This document shows, one piece after another, positions 16,415 to 24,112 of a DNA stretch of 34,057 nt. The DNA is from Frankia sp. RB7 (GTDB lineage: Bacteria; Pseudomonadota; Alphaproteobacteria; Rhizobiales; Xanthobacteraceae). Under the pieces are notes generated by a model. The model saw only the letters and a list, made by a program, of their open reading frames with translations. It was not told the DNA's origin and ran no database searches. The stretch covers positions 1 to 34,057 of the forward strand of contig JAUEPE010000069.1 in the NCBI GenBank assembly GCA_030403585.1, in the 5' to 3' direction. The translations under genes were made by a program, and so were the position numbers. Positions within the stretch are counted from its first letter, which is position 1. Each line of letters starts with the position of its first letter.

Positions 16415-16782
16415 GCGAGGACAACGCACCCGAGATCGTGCTGTCCCTGGAGATCGACGATCCCGCGCTGGCCGACCGCCTCGCGACGCTGCTCGGCAGT
16501 GTCGCGGGGCTTCGCCTTGCCGCCCCCGGCGAGACCGCCAATGCGAGCGTCGTCGCGCGGGATCCGCGCGTCATGCCGGACGACATCGCCCTGACGCAGC
16601 GGGAGCTCGACGTGCTGGCGCTGATGGCGGAAGGCGCCTCCAACAAGATGATCGCGCGTCAGCTCAACATCTCCGTGCACACCGTGAAATTCCACGTCGG
16701 CTCGCTGCTCGACAAGCTGGACGCCACCGGCCGCACCGATGCCGTGGCGCATGCGGCGCGCCGCGGCGTAATCGAGCTATGA
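16411..16782 (+). CDS. LuxR-type HTH transcriptional regulator with a shortened N-terminal domain
   Basis: The 123-aa product ends in a textbook LuxR/FixJ HTH (about 60-120), with LTQRELDVLALMAEG, SNKMIARQLNISVHTVKFHV and LLDKLDATGRTDAV. The first ~58 residues are too short for a full receiver domain and show no clear phosphoacceptor Asp, so it may be regulated by a partner. It starts at a GTG that overlaps the preceding stop (GTGA), making the HtrA-like protein the obvious candidate partner. Its DNA targets are unknown. Confidence 0.9.
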   Translation: MSEDNAPEIVLSLEIDDPALADRLATLLGSVAGLRLAAPGETANASVVARDPRVMPDDIALTQRELDVLALMAEGASNKMIARQLNISVHTVKFHVGSLLDKLDATGRTDAVAHAARRGVIEL

Positions 16783-16784
16783 GT

Positions 16785-16807
16785 AGCCCGGATGGAGCGT
16801 CCGGGCT
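16785..16807 (+). terminator. Hairpin after the LuxR-type gene
   Basis: AGCCCGGA (16785-16792) and TCCGGGCT (16800-16807) form a perfect 8-base stem with a 7-base loop, two bases after the stop codon. There is no T run, so it may be a dispersed repeat half rather than a strong terminator. Confidence 0.5.
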
Positions 16808-16823
16808 ATCCCACTTCCGGTTG

Positions 16824-16900
16824 CTTCCGATTGGTTCTGATTGAGTGCGAGAAAGCCTTTAATTACAGGCATTTTCTGCTCGAAAGCCTTCCGATTGGTT
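16824..16900. repeat. Direct repeat upstream of the integrase
   Basis: CTTCCGATTGGTT occurs exactly at 16824-16836 and 16888-16900, with AAAGCCTT also recurring nearby. Short direct repeats next to a tyrosine integrase can be arm-type binding sites. No copy was seen at the right end of the element. The stretch 16808-16967 holds no gene. Confidence 0.4.
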
Positions 16901-16943
16901 GTAATATGCCCCATCTAATTCCTGCCCGTTCCGAGATCGGACC

Positions 16944-16959
16944 GGGGGTAGAACCGGGG
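16944..16959. repeat. Candidate left attachment repeat
   Basis: GGGGGTAGAACCGGGG lies nine bases before the integrase start and matches 28191-28206 at 15 of 16 positions. Within it, ACCGGGG-type units are tandemly repeated (16941-16961). Similar GGGGGTA repeats precede other integrases of this class. Confidence 0.5.
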
Positions 16960-16967
16960 TATGAAAA

Positions 16968-18242
16968 ATGCGGACATGGGACAAACTTTCGGCGACGTTC
17001 GTGCGCGGTTTGAAAGAGCCGGGAAAATTCGGCGACGGCGGCGGCCTGATGCTGCAGGCGACGGCGACCAAGACCGAGGGCGTCGTCGTCAAGAGCTGGC
17101 TGCTTAGGTATCAGCTCGACCAGCGCGAGCGCTACATGGGGTTGGGCAGCGCCAAGGTCGTCTCGCTGGGCGAAGCTCGCGAACTCGCCCGTGAGGCCCG
17201 CAGGCTGTTGGCGCGCGGCATCGATCCGATCAGCGCCCGCGACGACGCGCGCAGAGCCGCCCGCATCGCCGAGCTGCACACCAAGACTTTCGGGCAGTGC
17301 CTCGACCAGTTGATCGACAGCCATGGCGATCAGTGGCGGGAGAAGCACGCGCGGCAATACCGCAACTCGATGGACACCTATTGCAAGCCGCTGATGCGCG
17401 TCGCGGTCGGCGACATCGATGTCGGCCTCGTGCTTCAGTGCATCGAGCCGGAGTGGAAGCGCGCGCCGGAGACGCTGGACCGTGTCAGGCGCCGCATCGG
17501 CGAGGTGCTTGGCTTTGCCGAGGTGCGCGGCTATCGCAAGCCCGGACCGTTGCCGACGCGCTGGAAGAACCATCTCGACCAGACGCTGTTGCACCCGCGC
17601 GATCTGAAGCCCGTCAAGCATCACCCGGCGATGCCCTACGGCGAGGTGCCGGCCTTGGTCGCCAAGCTGGTCGCGACCGATGCGCTGCCCGAACTGGCGC
17701 TGGCGTTTACGATCCTGACCGCCGTGCGCTCGCAGGAATCGCGCGGCGCGAAGTGGAGCGAGATCGATTTCAAAGCCAAGGTCTGGAAGGTGCCGCCCGA
17801 GCGGATGAAAAGGAAGCGTCCGCACAATGTGCCGCTGTCGTCCGAGGTGCTGGCGCTGCTGAAGCGGTTGCCGCGCAACGGCGAGTTTCTGTTCAGCATC
17901 AAAGGCCGCAAGCCGGTTGTTGCAATGTCGCTGCGCAAGGCGCTGGATCGTCACGGCGGCGACGGCTTCACGGTGCACGGCATGCGAAGCAGCTTCCGGA
18001 CGTGGGCCGACGAGCGCACCAACGCGCCGCGCGAGCTGAAGGAAGTCGCGCTGGCGCACGCCATCGGCAACCAGACCGAAGCGGCCTATGCGCGCGGCGA
18101 TCTGCTGGAGAAGCGGCGCCGGCTGATGCAGCAATGGGGGACGTGCTGCGGCAAGCCGTCTGTCCGCAGAACTGCGAAGGTCGTCACGTTGCGCAGAGCT
18201 GTGGTGGAGGCCGGCGCCAGCGATCTCGCGATGGCGAGCTGA
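16968..18242 (+). CDS. int: Tyrosine recombinase/integrase (P4-type, DUF4102 N-terminal domain)
   Basis: The 424-aa product has the N-terminal DUF4102-like arm-binding region (FVRGLKEPGKFGDGGGLML, then RYMGLGSAKVVSLGEAREL), a core-binding domain (about 105-205) and a complete catalytic set. Arg254 lies in TAVRSQESRGAKWSEID, a Lys is in KRKRPHN, His337 and Arg340 are in VHGMRSSFR, His364 is in LAHAIG, and the nucleophile Tyr374 is in EAAYARGD. It would catalyse site-specific integration and, with a directionality factor, excision. The ATG at 16968 directly follows the candidate att repeat. A UUCG-loop terminator closes the gene. Confidence 0.95.
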   Translation: MRTWDKLSATFVRGLKEPGKFGDGGGLMLQATATKTEGVVVKSWLLRYQLDQRERYMGLGSAKVVSLGEARELAREARRLLARGIDPISARDDARRAARIAELHTKTFGQCLDQLIDSHGDQWREKHARQYRNSMDTYCKPLMRVAVGDIDVGLVLQCIEPEWKRAPETLDRVRRRIGEVLGFAEVRGYRKPGPLPTRWKNHLDQTLLHPRDLKPVKHHPAMPYGEVPALVAKLVATDALPELALAFTILTAVRSQESRGAKWSEIDFKAKVWKVPPERMKRKRPHNVPLSSEVLALLKRLPRNGEFLFSIKGRKPVVAMSLRKALDRHGGDGFTVHGMRSSFRTWADERTNAPRELKEVALAHAIGNQTEAAYARGDLLEKRRRLMQQWGTCCGKPSVRRTAKVVTLRRAVVEAGASDLAMAS

Positions 18243-18276
18243 GGCGAAAGAGACTTCCTACAATAGGACTTCTCAG

Positions 18277-18309
18277 CCCGGTGTCGTTCGCGGCACCGGG
18301 TTTTGTTTT
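18277..18309 (+). terminator. Rho-independent terminator after the integrase
   Basis: CCCGGTGTCG (18277-18286) pairs with CGGCACCGGG (18291-18300) around a TTCG tetraloop (one G-T pair), followed by TTTTGTTTT. This isolates the integrase from the downstream operon. The stretch 18310-18529 holds no gene. Confidence 0.9.
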
Positions 18310-18529
18310 GCCCGTTCTCCTGATTCGCCGCGCCGTTTTGGTGCCGCCGGCCGGCATCGCGCCGTCGCTCGAAAAAAAACTTCGCGCGAAATTCATCAAG
18401 CGACTCAATCAAAAATTCGGAAAAAACTGGCTTTAGGAAAGTGCCGGCTTTTTGCAGGGCTTGCGCGCGCCGTCGTGTCTCGCTTGGATGGCTCCCGGTT
18501 TAACACCGTCTGAAGTGGAGGAAACGCAC

Positions 18530-18874
18530 ATGACCGACGATGACACGCTCGGCCGCATCCGCGACAGCGACGAGCTGATCGACCTCGCCGAGACCCGGAA
18601 AATCTTGGGCGACCCGTCCGTTTCGACGGCCTACGAAGACCCGGACCTTCAGGCGTTGAAGGTCAGGATGACGCCGCCCGGTCGGCGCAGCCAGAAGGTC
18701 TGCTGGATCAGGCGCGAGATTCTCACGTTGCGCGCCGAGCGCGTCTCGCTCTCCGAAGCCAACGCCGCCAATGTCCGCGCCGAAGTCGAGCAGCGTGTCG
18801 AACGGCGCCGCACCCGTCAGCGGCTGAACAAGCGCAAGACCGACCGCACCAAGGCCGCGCGCGCGGAGGCCTAG
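18530..18874 (+). CDS. AlpA-like DNA-binding regulator/excisionase candidate
   Basis: The 114-aa product has an AlpA/MerR-like winged-helix pattern (about 12-65): ELIDLAETRKILGDPSVST, then GRRSQKVCWIRREILTLRAER. A very basic helical tail follows (RRRTRQRLNKRKTDRTK). AlpA proteins in P4-like elements switch on integrase or act in excision. The ATG at 18530 has GGAGGAAA upstream. It begins the element's main plus-strand gene run after the integrase terminator. The target site is not known. Confidence 0.75.
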   Translation: MTDDDTLGRIRDSDELIDLAETRKILGDPSVSTAYEDPDLQALKVRMTPPGRRSQKVCWIRREILTLRAERVSLSEANAANVRAEVEQRVERRRTRQRLNKRKTDRTKAARAEA

Positions 18875-18876
18875 CC

Positions 18877-19272
18877 ATGCTGCACATCGTGACGACTGAC
18901 AAGAGCACCGACGAGATCGGGCTCATCGCGCAAGCGCTGCACGAATTGATCGAGTCATTCGACATCGAGACGCACATCGAAAACGAAGAGACGCCGCGCG
19001 GGTACATCATCGATCCGGCGAAGGGCATTCTAAGAGGGAGCGCCGCGACGAGCGACGCTGTGTATCAGCTCGGCATCACGTTGCTGGGCCGCATGCTGTG
19101 CGACCGTGGCGGCGCGGCGCTGATGCACCGCGTCCGTGATCAGGTTGTCGATCAGTGCGTCGCCGACGTGGATGGGTTGCGCGGCAGCTATGGCGAACTC
19201 ACCAACGGCGAAGAGCATCGGCGCTGGCTCACGCACCTGTTCAAGGTTTGCTGGAAGGGCATCGGGGACTGA
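18877..19272 (+). CDS. 131-aa protein of unknown function
   Basis: The product is acidic and mostly helical (EIGLIAQALHELIESFDIE, then a C-terminal HRRWLTHLFKVCWKGIG). It contains three cysteines without a clear metal motif. The start is two bases after the AlpA-like stop, with GGAGG upstream, so it is translated in the same operon. No family was recognised. Confidence 0.65.
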   Translation: MLHIVTTDKSTDEIGLIAQALHELIESFDIETHIENEETPRGYIIDPAKGILRGSAATSDAVYQLGITLLGRMLCDRGGAALMHRVRDQVVDQCVADVDGLRGSYGELTNGEEHRRWLTHLFKVCWKGIGD

Positions 19273-19308
19273 CACCGCACGATCCCGGACCGCGAGGACC
19301 GGGCTGGA

Positions 19309-19392
19309 ATGCTCACCGGCGGGCAAGCCGAAACCCACAGCGCGGACCTGACCGAGATCAGGCACCGCCTTCGCGCCTTTCATTGCTGCTGA
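19309..19392 (+). CDS. Possible 27-aa leader peptide before the primase
   Basis: A short reading frame starts at the ATG at 19309, preceded by GAGG, and ends AFHCC with its stop at the base of the large hairpin at 19390-19433. Its position is like that of a leader peptide, but nothing else supports translation. Confidence 0.25.
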   Translation: MLTGGQAETHSADLTEIRHRLRAFHCC

Positions 19393-19433
19393 TGCGCGTC
19401 CGCCCCGGCCTTGGAGACCGGGGCGGCGCATCA
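19390..19433. promoter_or_regulatory. Long hairpin upstream of the primase gene
   Basis: CCGCCCCGG (19400-19408) pairs perfectly with CCGGGGCGG (19418-19426). The outer arms TGATGC (19390-19395) and GCATCA (19428-19433) pair across a small asymmetric bulge. The stem is very stable and lies about 80 bases before the primase start. No T run follows. It could be an attenuator, an RNA stabiliser or a protein-binding site. Confidence 0.5.
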
Positions 19434-19511
19434 CCACCATGGGACTCAATCGTTGCTGTTGCTCTGGCTGAGAGCGGCATCGGTTTAGCGCGAACGCAAG
19501 GGCTTCGCAAC

Positions 19512-21503
19512 ATGCCGATCACCGACACCACCACCCCCACCGACTTCGCCGAGATCATCGAACCGCTTGCCGAGCTGCTGTTCGGCGAGCCCAACCGGGC
19601 GATGTCGTCGGAGCATGAATGGCGTTATGGCGCGCGTGGTTCACTCTGCATCGATCTGGCCAAGGGGACGTGGTTTGATCACGAGGTCGAGCAAGGCGGC
19701 GGTGTGCTTGATCTCGTCACGCGCGAGAAGGGCCTGACCGGCGAGGCGCGCATCGACTGGCTGCAGCGCAACGGCTTCCTGCCTGATCGCAGCAACGGCG
19801 CACATCCGCCGCGCGCCAAGATCGTCGCGACATACGACTACACCGACGAAGCCGGCGCGCTGCTGTTTCAGGTCTGCAGATACGCGCCGAAGGATTTCCG
19901 GCAGCGCAAGCCCGATGGCAATGGCGGCTGGAGCTGGAGCGTCAAGGGCATCAGGCGCGTCCCCTACCGCTTGCAGCAAGTGCTGGAGACCGGCGACAAG
20001 GTGATCTGCATCGTCGAGGGCGAGAAGGGCGCCGATGATCTGGCGCGCATCGGCGTGCCGGCAACGACCAATGCCGGCGGCGCCGGGAAATGGTCCACCG
20101 AGCTGAGCGAATTCTTTCACGGCGCCGATGTCGTGGTCATTCCCGACTACGACGCGCAGAAGCGGCACCCGAAGACCGGGGAGCCGATGTTTCATGATGA
20201 TGGTCGTCCGATCCTGCCGGGACAGGATCACGCTCAGGCGGTCGCGCTGGCGCTTTCAAGGGTCGCGGCGCGTGTGCGCGTGCTGGAGTTGTGGCGGTCG
20301 TGGCCGGAGATGCCGGCGAAAGGTGATGTCAGCGATTGGATCAAGGCTGGCGGCACAGCGGAGGCGTTGTATGCGCTGATTGATGCGCTGCCGGACTGGA
20401 CGAAGCAGGCGGACGCGCAGCCAAAGGGCCGCTTCGAGCTGGTGCATATCGACGAGATCGAGCCGGGCGACGAGCCGCCATGGCTGATCAATGAAATCCT
20501 GCCCGCCGGACCGGCGCTCGCTGTCGTGTTCGGCGCACCGAAGACACGTAAGACCCTGCTCGTCGCCGACATCCTATTTCACGTCGCGATGGGCCGGACC
20601 TACTGCGGTCGGGACACGCAGCAAGGCGCCGTGGTCTACATCACCACCGAGGGCGCACGCGGCTTCCGCGAGAGAATGACGGCGATGCGCCAGCACTACG
20701 GCATCAAGGGCGTGCCGTTCTACACGATCACTAACGTCATGCCGCAACTCGGCATCAAGCCCGGCGACGCCGAGGCGCTGACGCAGGACATCAAGCGCGC
20801 TCTCCCGCAAGGCGTGACGGTCGCCGTGGTCGTGATCGACACGCTGGCGCGCGCGATGACCGGGCAGAGCGATGCCGATGGCCGCGACATGGGCGTGTTC
20901 GTTGAAAACTGCGATCACATCGCCAAGGCGTTCAAGGCGCTGATCGTCGTCATCCACCACAGCCCCCGCAGCGACGCCACCCGGACGCGCGGCAGCAACG
21001 TGCTCGACGGCGCGGCCGACGCACTGATCTCGGTGGTCGCCGATGGCGCCATCTCGACCGCGACCGTCGAGGCCTTGAAGGACGGCGAGCCCGGTTTGAC
21101 GTGGCATTTCAGGGTGGCGCTGGTCGAGATCGAGCAGGCCAAAACCGAAACCAAAAAGGGCGGTTTCGGACCCCTCTGCGAAACCATCGGAACTCCGGCC
21201 CGGAAGGACGACAGCGAAACCAGAGCGAAACCAAATCTGGCACCGGCACATCGCCGCTTTATCGACATCCTCGCCGAGGCGTTGCTCGACGTTGGCGAGA
21301 CCGTGCCGGCCTCCAACATGATCCCGTTCGGCATCAGGGCGGTGACGCGCGAGCAATTGAAAAAAGCCCTGCAGATGAAGGGGTTTCTCGATGGATACAA
21401 ATCCGACGACAGCGCCCGTGCCGGCATGAGCAAGGTCATCAATCAGCTCGCCGGCAAGCACGTCATCGGCACGACAATGGAGCACGTATGGCTTCCGCGT
21501 TGA
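19512..21503 (+). CDS. TOPRIM primase / RecA-like helicase, element replication protein
   Basis: The 663-aa product has an N-terminal primase-like region (WFDHEVEQGGGVLDLVTREK, about 55-75). A TOPRIM domain follows, with Glu169 in VICIVEGEKGADD and the acidic pair in IPDYDAQ (about 210-216). The C-terminal half is a RecA-fold (AAA_25/RepA-like) ATPase, with Walker A GAPKTRKT (341-348), Walker B VVVIDT (438-443) and the sensor-like VVIHHSPRSD (479-488). Such proteins unwind and prime the origin of satellites, plasmids and phages. The ATG at 19512 is chosen as the first conserved start, with AAGGG upstream. The 3' end of the gene contains GAAACC repeats that continue into the next gap. Confidence 0.9.
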   Translation: MPITDTTTPTDFAEIIEPLAELLFGEPNRAMSSEHEWRYGARGSLCIDLAKGTWFDHEVEQGGGVLDLVTREKGLTGEARIDWLQRNGFLPDRSNGAHPPRAKIVATYDYTDEAGALLFQVCRYAPKDFRQRKPDGNGGWSWSVKGIRRVPYRLQQVLETGDKVICIVEGEKGADDLARIGVPATTNAGGAGKWSTELSEFFHGADVVVIPDYDAQKRHPKTGEPMFHDDGRPILPGQDHAQAVALALSRVAARVRVLELWRSWPEMPAKGDVSDWIKAGGTAEALYALIDALPDWTKQADAQPKGRFELVHIDEIEPGDEPPWLINEILPAGPALAVVFGAPKTRKTLLVADILFHVAMGRTYCGRDTQQGAVVYITTEGARGFRERMTAMRQHYGIKGVPFYTITNVMPQLGIKPGDAEALTQDIKRALPQGVTVAVVVIDTLARAMTGQSDADGRDMGVFVENCDHIAKAFKALIVVIHHSPRSDATRTRGSNVLDGAADALISVVADGAISTATVEALKDGEPGLTWHFRVALVEIEQAKTETKKGGFGPLCETIGTPARKDDSETRAKPNLAPAHRRFIDILAEALLDVGETVPASNMIPFGIRAVTREQLKKALQMKGFLDGYKSDDSARAGMSKVINQLAGKHVIGTTMEHVWLPR

Positions 21504-21613
21504 ACGACCGAAACCACCGAAACCATCCCGAAACCAACCGTTGGTTTCGCCGAACACTGCAACCGAAACCACCGAAACCTCCCCTTACTTAAGAGGGGAG
21601 GTTCGGGTTTCGC
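21147..21613. repeat. GAAACC repeat cluster with large palindrome, candidate replication origin
   Basis: GAAACC(A/T) occurs in direct orientation at 21147, 21180, 21216, 21227, 21510, 21519, 21530, 21565 and 21574, and inverted near 21162, 21542 and 21607. The last copies run into a hairpin with CCTCCCCTT (21578-21586) against GAGGGGAGG around an AT-containing loop. The stem can extend through the flanking CGAAACC and GGTTTCG. Iterons beside a helicase-primase gene plus a hairpin suggest an origin. The intergenic part is 21504-21654. Confidence 0.6.
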
Positions 21614-21654
21614 GTGTTTTGCCGGTTGAGAAAGGAAGGGGGAGGAAAGCTGAC

Positions 21655-21906
21655 ATGCAACAGCAAACCGAGATGACCGCGCTCGCGTCAACCGGAGACT
21701 GGACGCTGTTCGAACGCAAGCGTCGCAAGCCGGGGCACGCATGGCTGAGTTTGAAGCTCGTCACCACCGGGGCGTCGCGGAAAAAGAACTTCTGGTTGGG
21801 CTGGAACGGCCGAAGGCTCGCGCGCTGTCACGATCTTGATCATCTGACCGAGCACCATGCCGAGGTCATGCAATGGGTCGTCGATCATCTGCAGGCCGCC
21901 GGCTGA
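21655..21906 (+). CDS. 83-aa basic protein of unknown function
   Basis: The product contains DWTLFERKRRKPGHAWLSLK and KKNFWLGWNGRRLARCHD, followed by a His-rich helix (DHLTEHHAEVMQWVVDHL). It is rich in Arg, Lys and Trp, which would suit nucleic-acid binding, though no known motif is seen. The ATG at 21655 has GGGGGAGGAAAG upstream, a strong ribosome site. The stop overlaps the start of the next gene (TGATG). Confidence 0.65.
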   Translation: MQQQTEMTALASTGDWTLFERKRRKPGHAWLSLKLVTTGASRKKNFWLGWNGRRLARCHDLDHLTEHHAEVMQWVVDHLQAAG

Positions 21907-22163
21907 TGCACGACCGCCCACCAACCGACGCTGTCCAAAAACGCCGCGCCCGCCGGCTGCGCTACGTTCACCGGCAAGCGGATGGCCGCATCGTGCTCAA
22001 GGTCGAGATTCACGAGCACGATTTCGCCAAGGCGCTCCAGCGCAGCACCCGGCTGACGGCCAAACAGACGTTGATCAGGAGCGAGCTGGAACTGGCGCTG
22101 GCCGGGATCGTCGCCGACTTCGTCGAGCGCTGGCGGGACGCGTCCCTTGCGGACGATCTCTAA
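21906..22163 (+). CDS. 85-aa protein of unknown function
   Basis: The product begins with a basic stretch (VQKRRARRLRYVHRQADG), then a beta-like segment (RIVLKVEIHEHDFAKAL) and a helical C-terminus (RSELELALAGIVADFVERW). Its start overlaps the preceding stop as TGATG, so translation is coupled. A small DNA-binding protein is conceivable, but no family is recognised. It lies directly before the capsid gene. Confidence 0.65.
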   Translation: MHDRPPTDAVQKRRARRLRYVHRQADGRIVLKVEIHEHDFAKALQRSTRLTAKQTLIRSELELALAGIVADFVERWRDASLADDL

Positions 22164-22205
22164 TCGCGCTCGATTGCGTGCCGTCACAAGTTTGGATGGA
22201 ATGTC

Positions 22206-23477
22206 ATGCAGCTACAGCAGCGCCGGCCGCTGGTCCCTGAAGACCGCCGACAGTCACATCGCCCGGCCACGTTCCTTTACCGTGCCCTGCTTAGCCACGC
22301 GCTCGATGCCGCCGGCCGCGATTATGTTTCCGGAGAAGCCTTCTCCGAGGACGCGAGCGCCGAGCGGATCGCACGGAAGCGCTGGCGCGATGACATCGTC
22401 GAACCGACCGAACTGATCCTGCGCGGCGCCGTGCCGCCAGCGGAGACCGACAATCCGGATTGGGCCGGCGTACTCGCGCGCGACAGTGTCGCCGATTTCG
22501 TTGAGAGCTTGGAGGCGCTCGGCGCGGGAGGGAAGGTCTTGAATGCCGCGCGTCGCGTTCTTCTCGGCCGCCACGCGAGACTCCTGATCCCGCGCCGTGA
22601 CGGTCCGACGGCGCCGACAGGTCACTGGTGCGGCGAAGATGGTTTGATCCCCGTGGCACGGTACTCGCTGCAGGCCGCGAAGTTGGGGCCGATGAAGCGG
22701 CTTGCGGTCATCGTGGTCATGACCCGCGAATTGGTCGAAAGCAGCGCGGCGGAAGTGGTGTTGACGACGCTGGCGCGCGAAGGCGAGGCTTTGGCGCTGG
22801 ATATGAAATTGTTCAGCGACGACCCTGAGACAGCTCTGGCGCCGCCGGGTCTGATGGTCGGCATCCCGCCGATCGCCGCCGCGTCCGGAGGCGACAACGC
22901 GGCAGCGCTGGACGATCTTTCAGCTCTCGCCGGCAGCATCGCGCCGTTCACGTCGGGTCCTGTGGTGTTCGTCGCGCACCCGCTGCAAGCCGCGTTCATT
23001 AATTTGAGGCGCGGCTTTGCCGTCGCATCCGACGTTCAGGTGCTACCGACGTTGGGCGTTCAGCCCGGCACCGTCATCGCGCTCGACCCCGCCGCACTGG
23101 CCAGCGCGTTCGAACCGCAGCCGGAAATCAAAAGCAGCAAGGATGCCGTGCTGCACATGGAAGCCGACGATCCGCAGCCGATCAGCATCGAGGGATCGCC
23201 CGCCAATATCGTCGCCGCGCCAAGCCAAAGCATGTTTCAGACGGATTGCATCTCAACCCGGCTCACCTTGCGCTGCGCGTGGGCGTGGCGCGCCGCCGGC
23301 TGTGCCGCGTGGATCAAAAACGCGAGCTGGGGCAGCGCAGCGGCAACGCGACAGGTCCGGCGGATCGAACAGCGCGACGATGGCGACGCGCACCACGACG
23401 TGCGCCACAGCGGCGGACCAAGTGTCGGCCATGTGGCCGACAACCCCGACGACGACGATGAGCACCACCATGCATGA
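22206..23477 (+). CDS. HK97-fold phage major capsid protein
   Basis: The 423-aa product matches the rhizobial major capsid family. It has a central region with LIPVARYSLQAAKLGPMKRL, MTRELVESSAAEVVLTTL and EALALDMKLFSDDPETALA, then PPGLMVGIPPI, VQPGTVIALDPAALASAF and the end signature MFQTDCISTRLTLRCAW with AWIKNASW. It would form the shell of a phage-like head. The usual family end is the IKNASW strand; here about 50 more residues follow, very Asp/His-rich and ending DDDDEHHHA, which is unusual. No separate prohead protease or scaffold gene is adjacent. The start at 22206 is preceded by a GGATGGA ribosome site. Confidence 0.85.
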   Translation: MQLQQRRPLVPEDRRQSHRPATFLYRALLSHALDAAGRDYVSGEAFSEDASAERIARKRWRDDIVEPTELILRGAVPPAETDNPDWAGVLARDSVADFVESLEALGAGGKVLNAARRVLLGRHARLLIPRRDGPTAPTGHWCGEDGLIPVARYSLQAAKLGPMKRLAVIVVMTRELVESSAAEVVLTTLAREGEALALDMKLFSDDPETALAPPGLMVGIPPIAAASGGDNAAALDDLSALAGSIAPFTSGPVVFVAHPLQAAFINLRRGFAVASDVQVLPTLGVQPGTVIALDPAALASAFEPQPEIKSSKDAVLHMEADDPQPISIEGSPANIVAAPSQSMFQTDCISTRLTLRCAWAWRAAGCAAWIKNASWGSAAATRQVRRIEQRDDGDAHHDVRHSGGPSVGHVADNPDDDDEHHHA

Positions 23478-23898
23478 ACGCGCCCGCAGAATTTTCGACG
23501 AAGCCCGCGCGGCGTTGGCCCGCACCGCCGATGTCGTGGTCGAGCACCGCGTGCATGACGACGACGGGATGCTGACGGAATGGTCGCGCAACATGCCGAA
23601 GAAAGCGCCGCCGCCGACCATGGAGCAGGTCGAGGCGAAGATCGCCGACGCGCAAGTCGGCACCGACAGCAAGATCGCCGCCGCATTGGCTGCTCACGAT
23701 GAGCTTTGGCACGATGTCATTGGCATGCTGATCGCTGGAGAGCGGAAGAAAATGCGCGCCGAGGTTCAGAAGCTGCGCGAGGAACACGATCTCCGCATCA
23801 GCGCGTTGTTGCAGGGGACCGAGAAGCTGGAGCGCGGACTCGGTGACCGTGGCGCCGTGGTCGAGCTGCCGAACCCGTTGAGGTCGCGCCGTGGGTGA
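23458..23898 (+). CDS. Coiled-coil protein of unknown function
   Basis: The 146-aa product is charged and largely helical. Residues about 85-130 (GERKKMRAEVQKLREEHDL) form a likely coiled coil. Its 5' end overlaps the capsid gene. The ATG at 23458 is used, but ATGs at 23470 (overlapping the capsid stop) and 23380 are alternatives. A position right after the capsid gene suggests a head-assembly or scaffold-like role, which is inference only. Its stop overlaps the next start. Confidence 0.6.
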   Translation: MSTTMHERARRIFDEARAALARTADVVVEHRVHDDDGMLTEWSRNMPKKAPPPTMEQVEAKIADAQVGTDSKIAAALAAHDELWHDVIGMLIAGERKKMRAEVQKLREEHDLRISALLQGTEKLERGLGDRGAVVELPNPLRSRRG

Positions 23899-24112
23899 CG
23901 ATGATCTCGCCAAGGTCGTCCGCAAGCTGCGGCAATCGACGACCGCCGACGCCGTGGTCGCCGATGCCAAGTTTTTCGCGCGACTGCTCGCCGAGGTGTC
24001 GGCGCCGTTGCCAGCGTTGCCCGACGACGCCTCACCACGCGAGGTTTACTTCCATGTCCGTCTGCAAAACCTGCGGGCTCACGCGCTGCGACTGCTCGAT
24101 TTGCTGGCCTGA
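23891..24112 (+). CDS. 73-aa helical protein of unknown function
   Basis: A GTG at 23891 overlaps the stop of the coiled-coil gene by eight bases. The product is helical (LAKVVRKLRQSTTADAVVAD, then a C-terminal VRLQNLRAHALRLLDLLA). No family was recognised. Coupled translation and consistent codon use support it. Confidence 0.55.
   Translation: MGDDDLAKVVRKLRQSTTADAVVADAKFFARLLAEVSAPLPALPDDASPREVYFHVRLQNLRAHALRLLDLLA

Noticed and set aside
20574..21572. 332-codon minus-strand frame opposite the primase
   Set aside because: Shadow of the Walker-motif-bearing primase-helicase gene.
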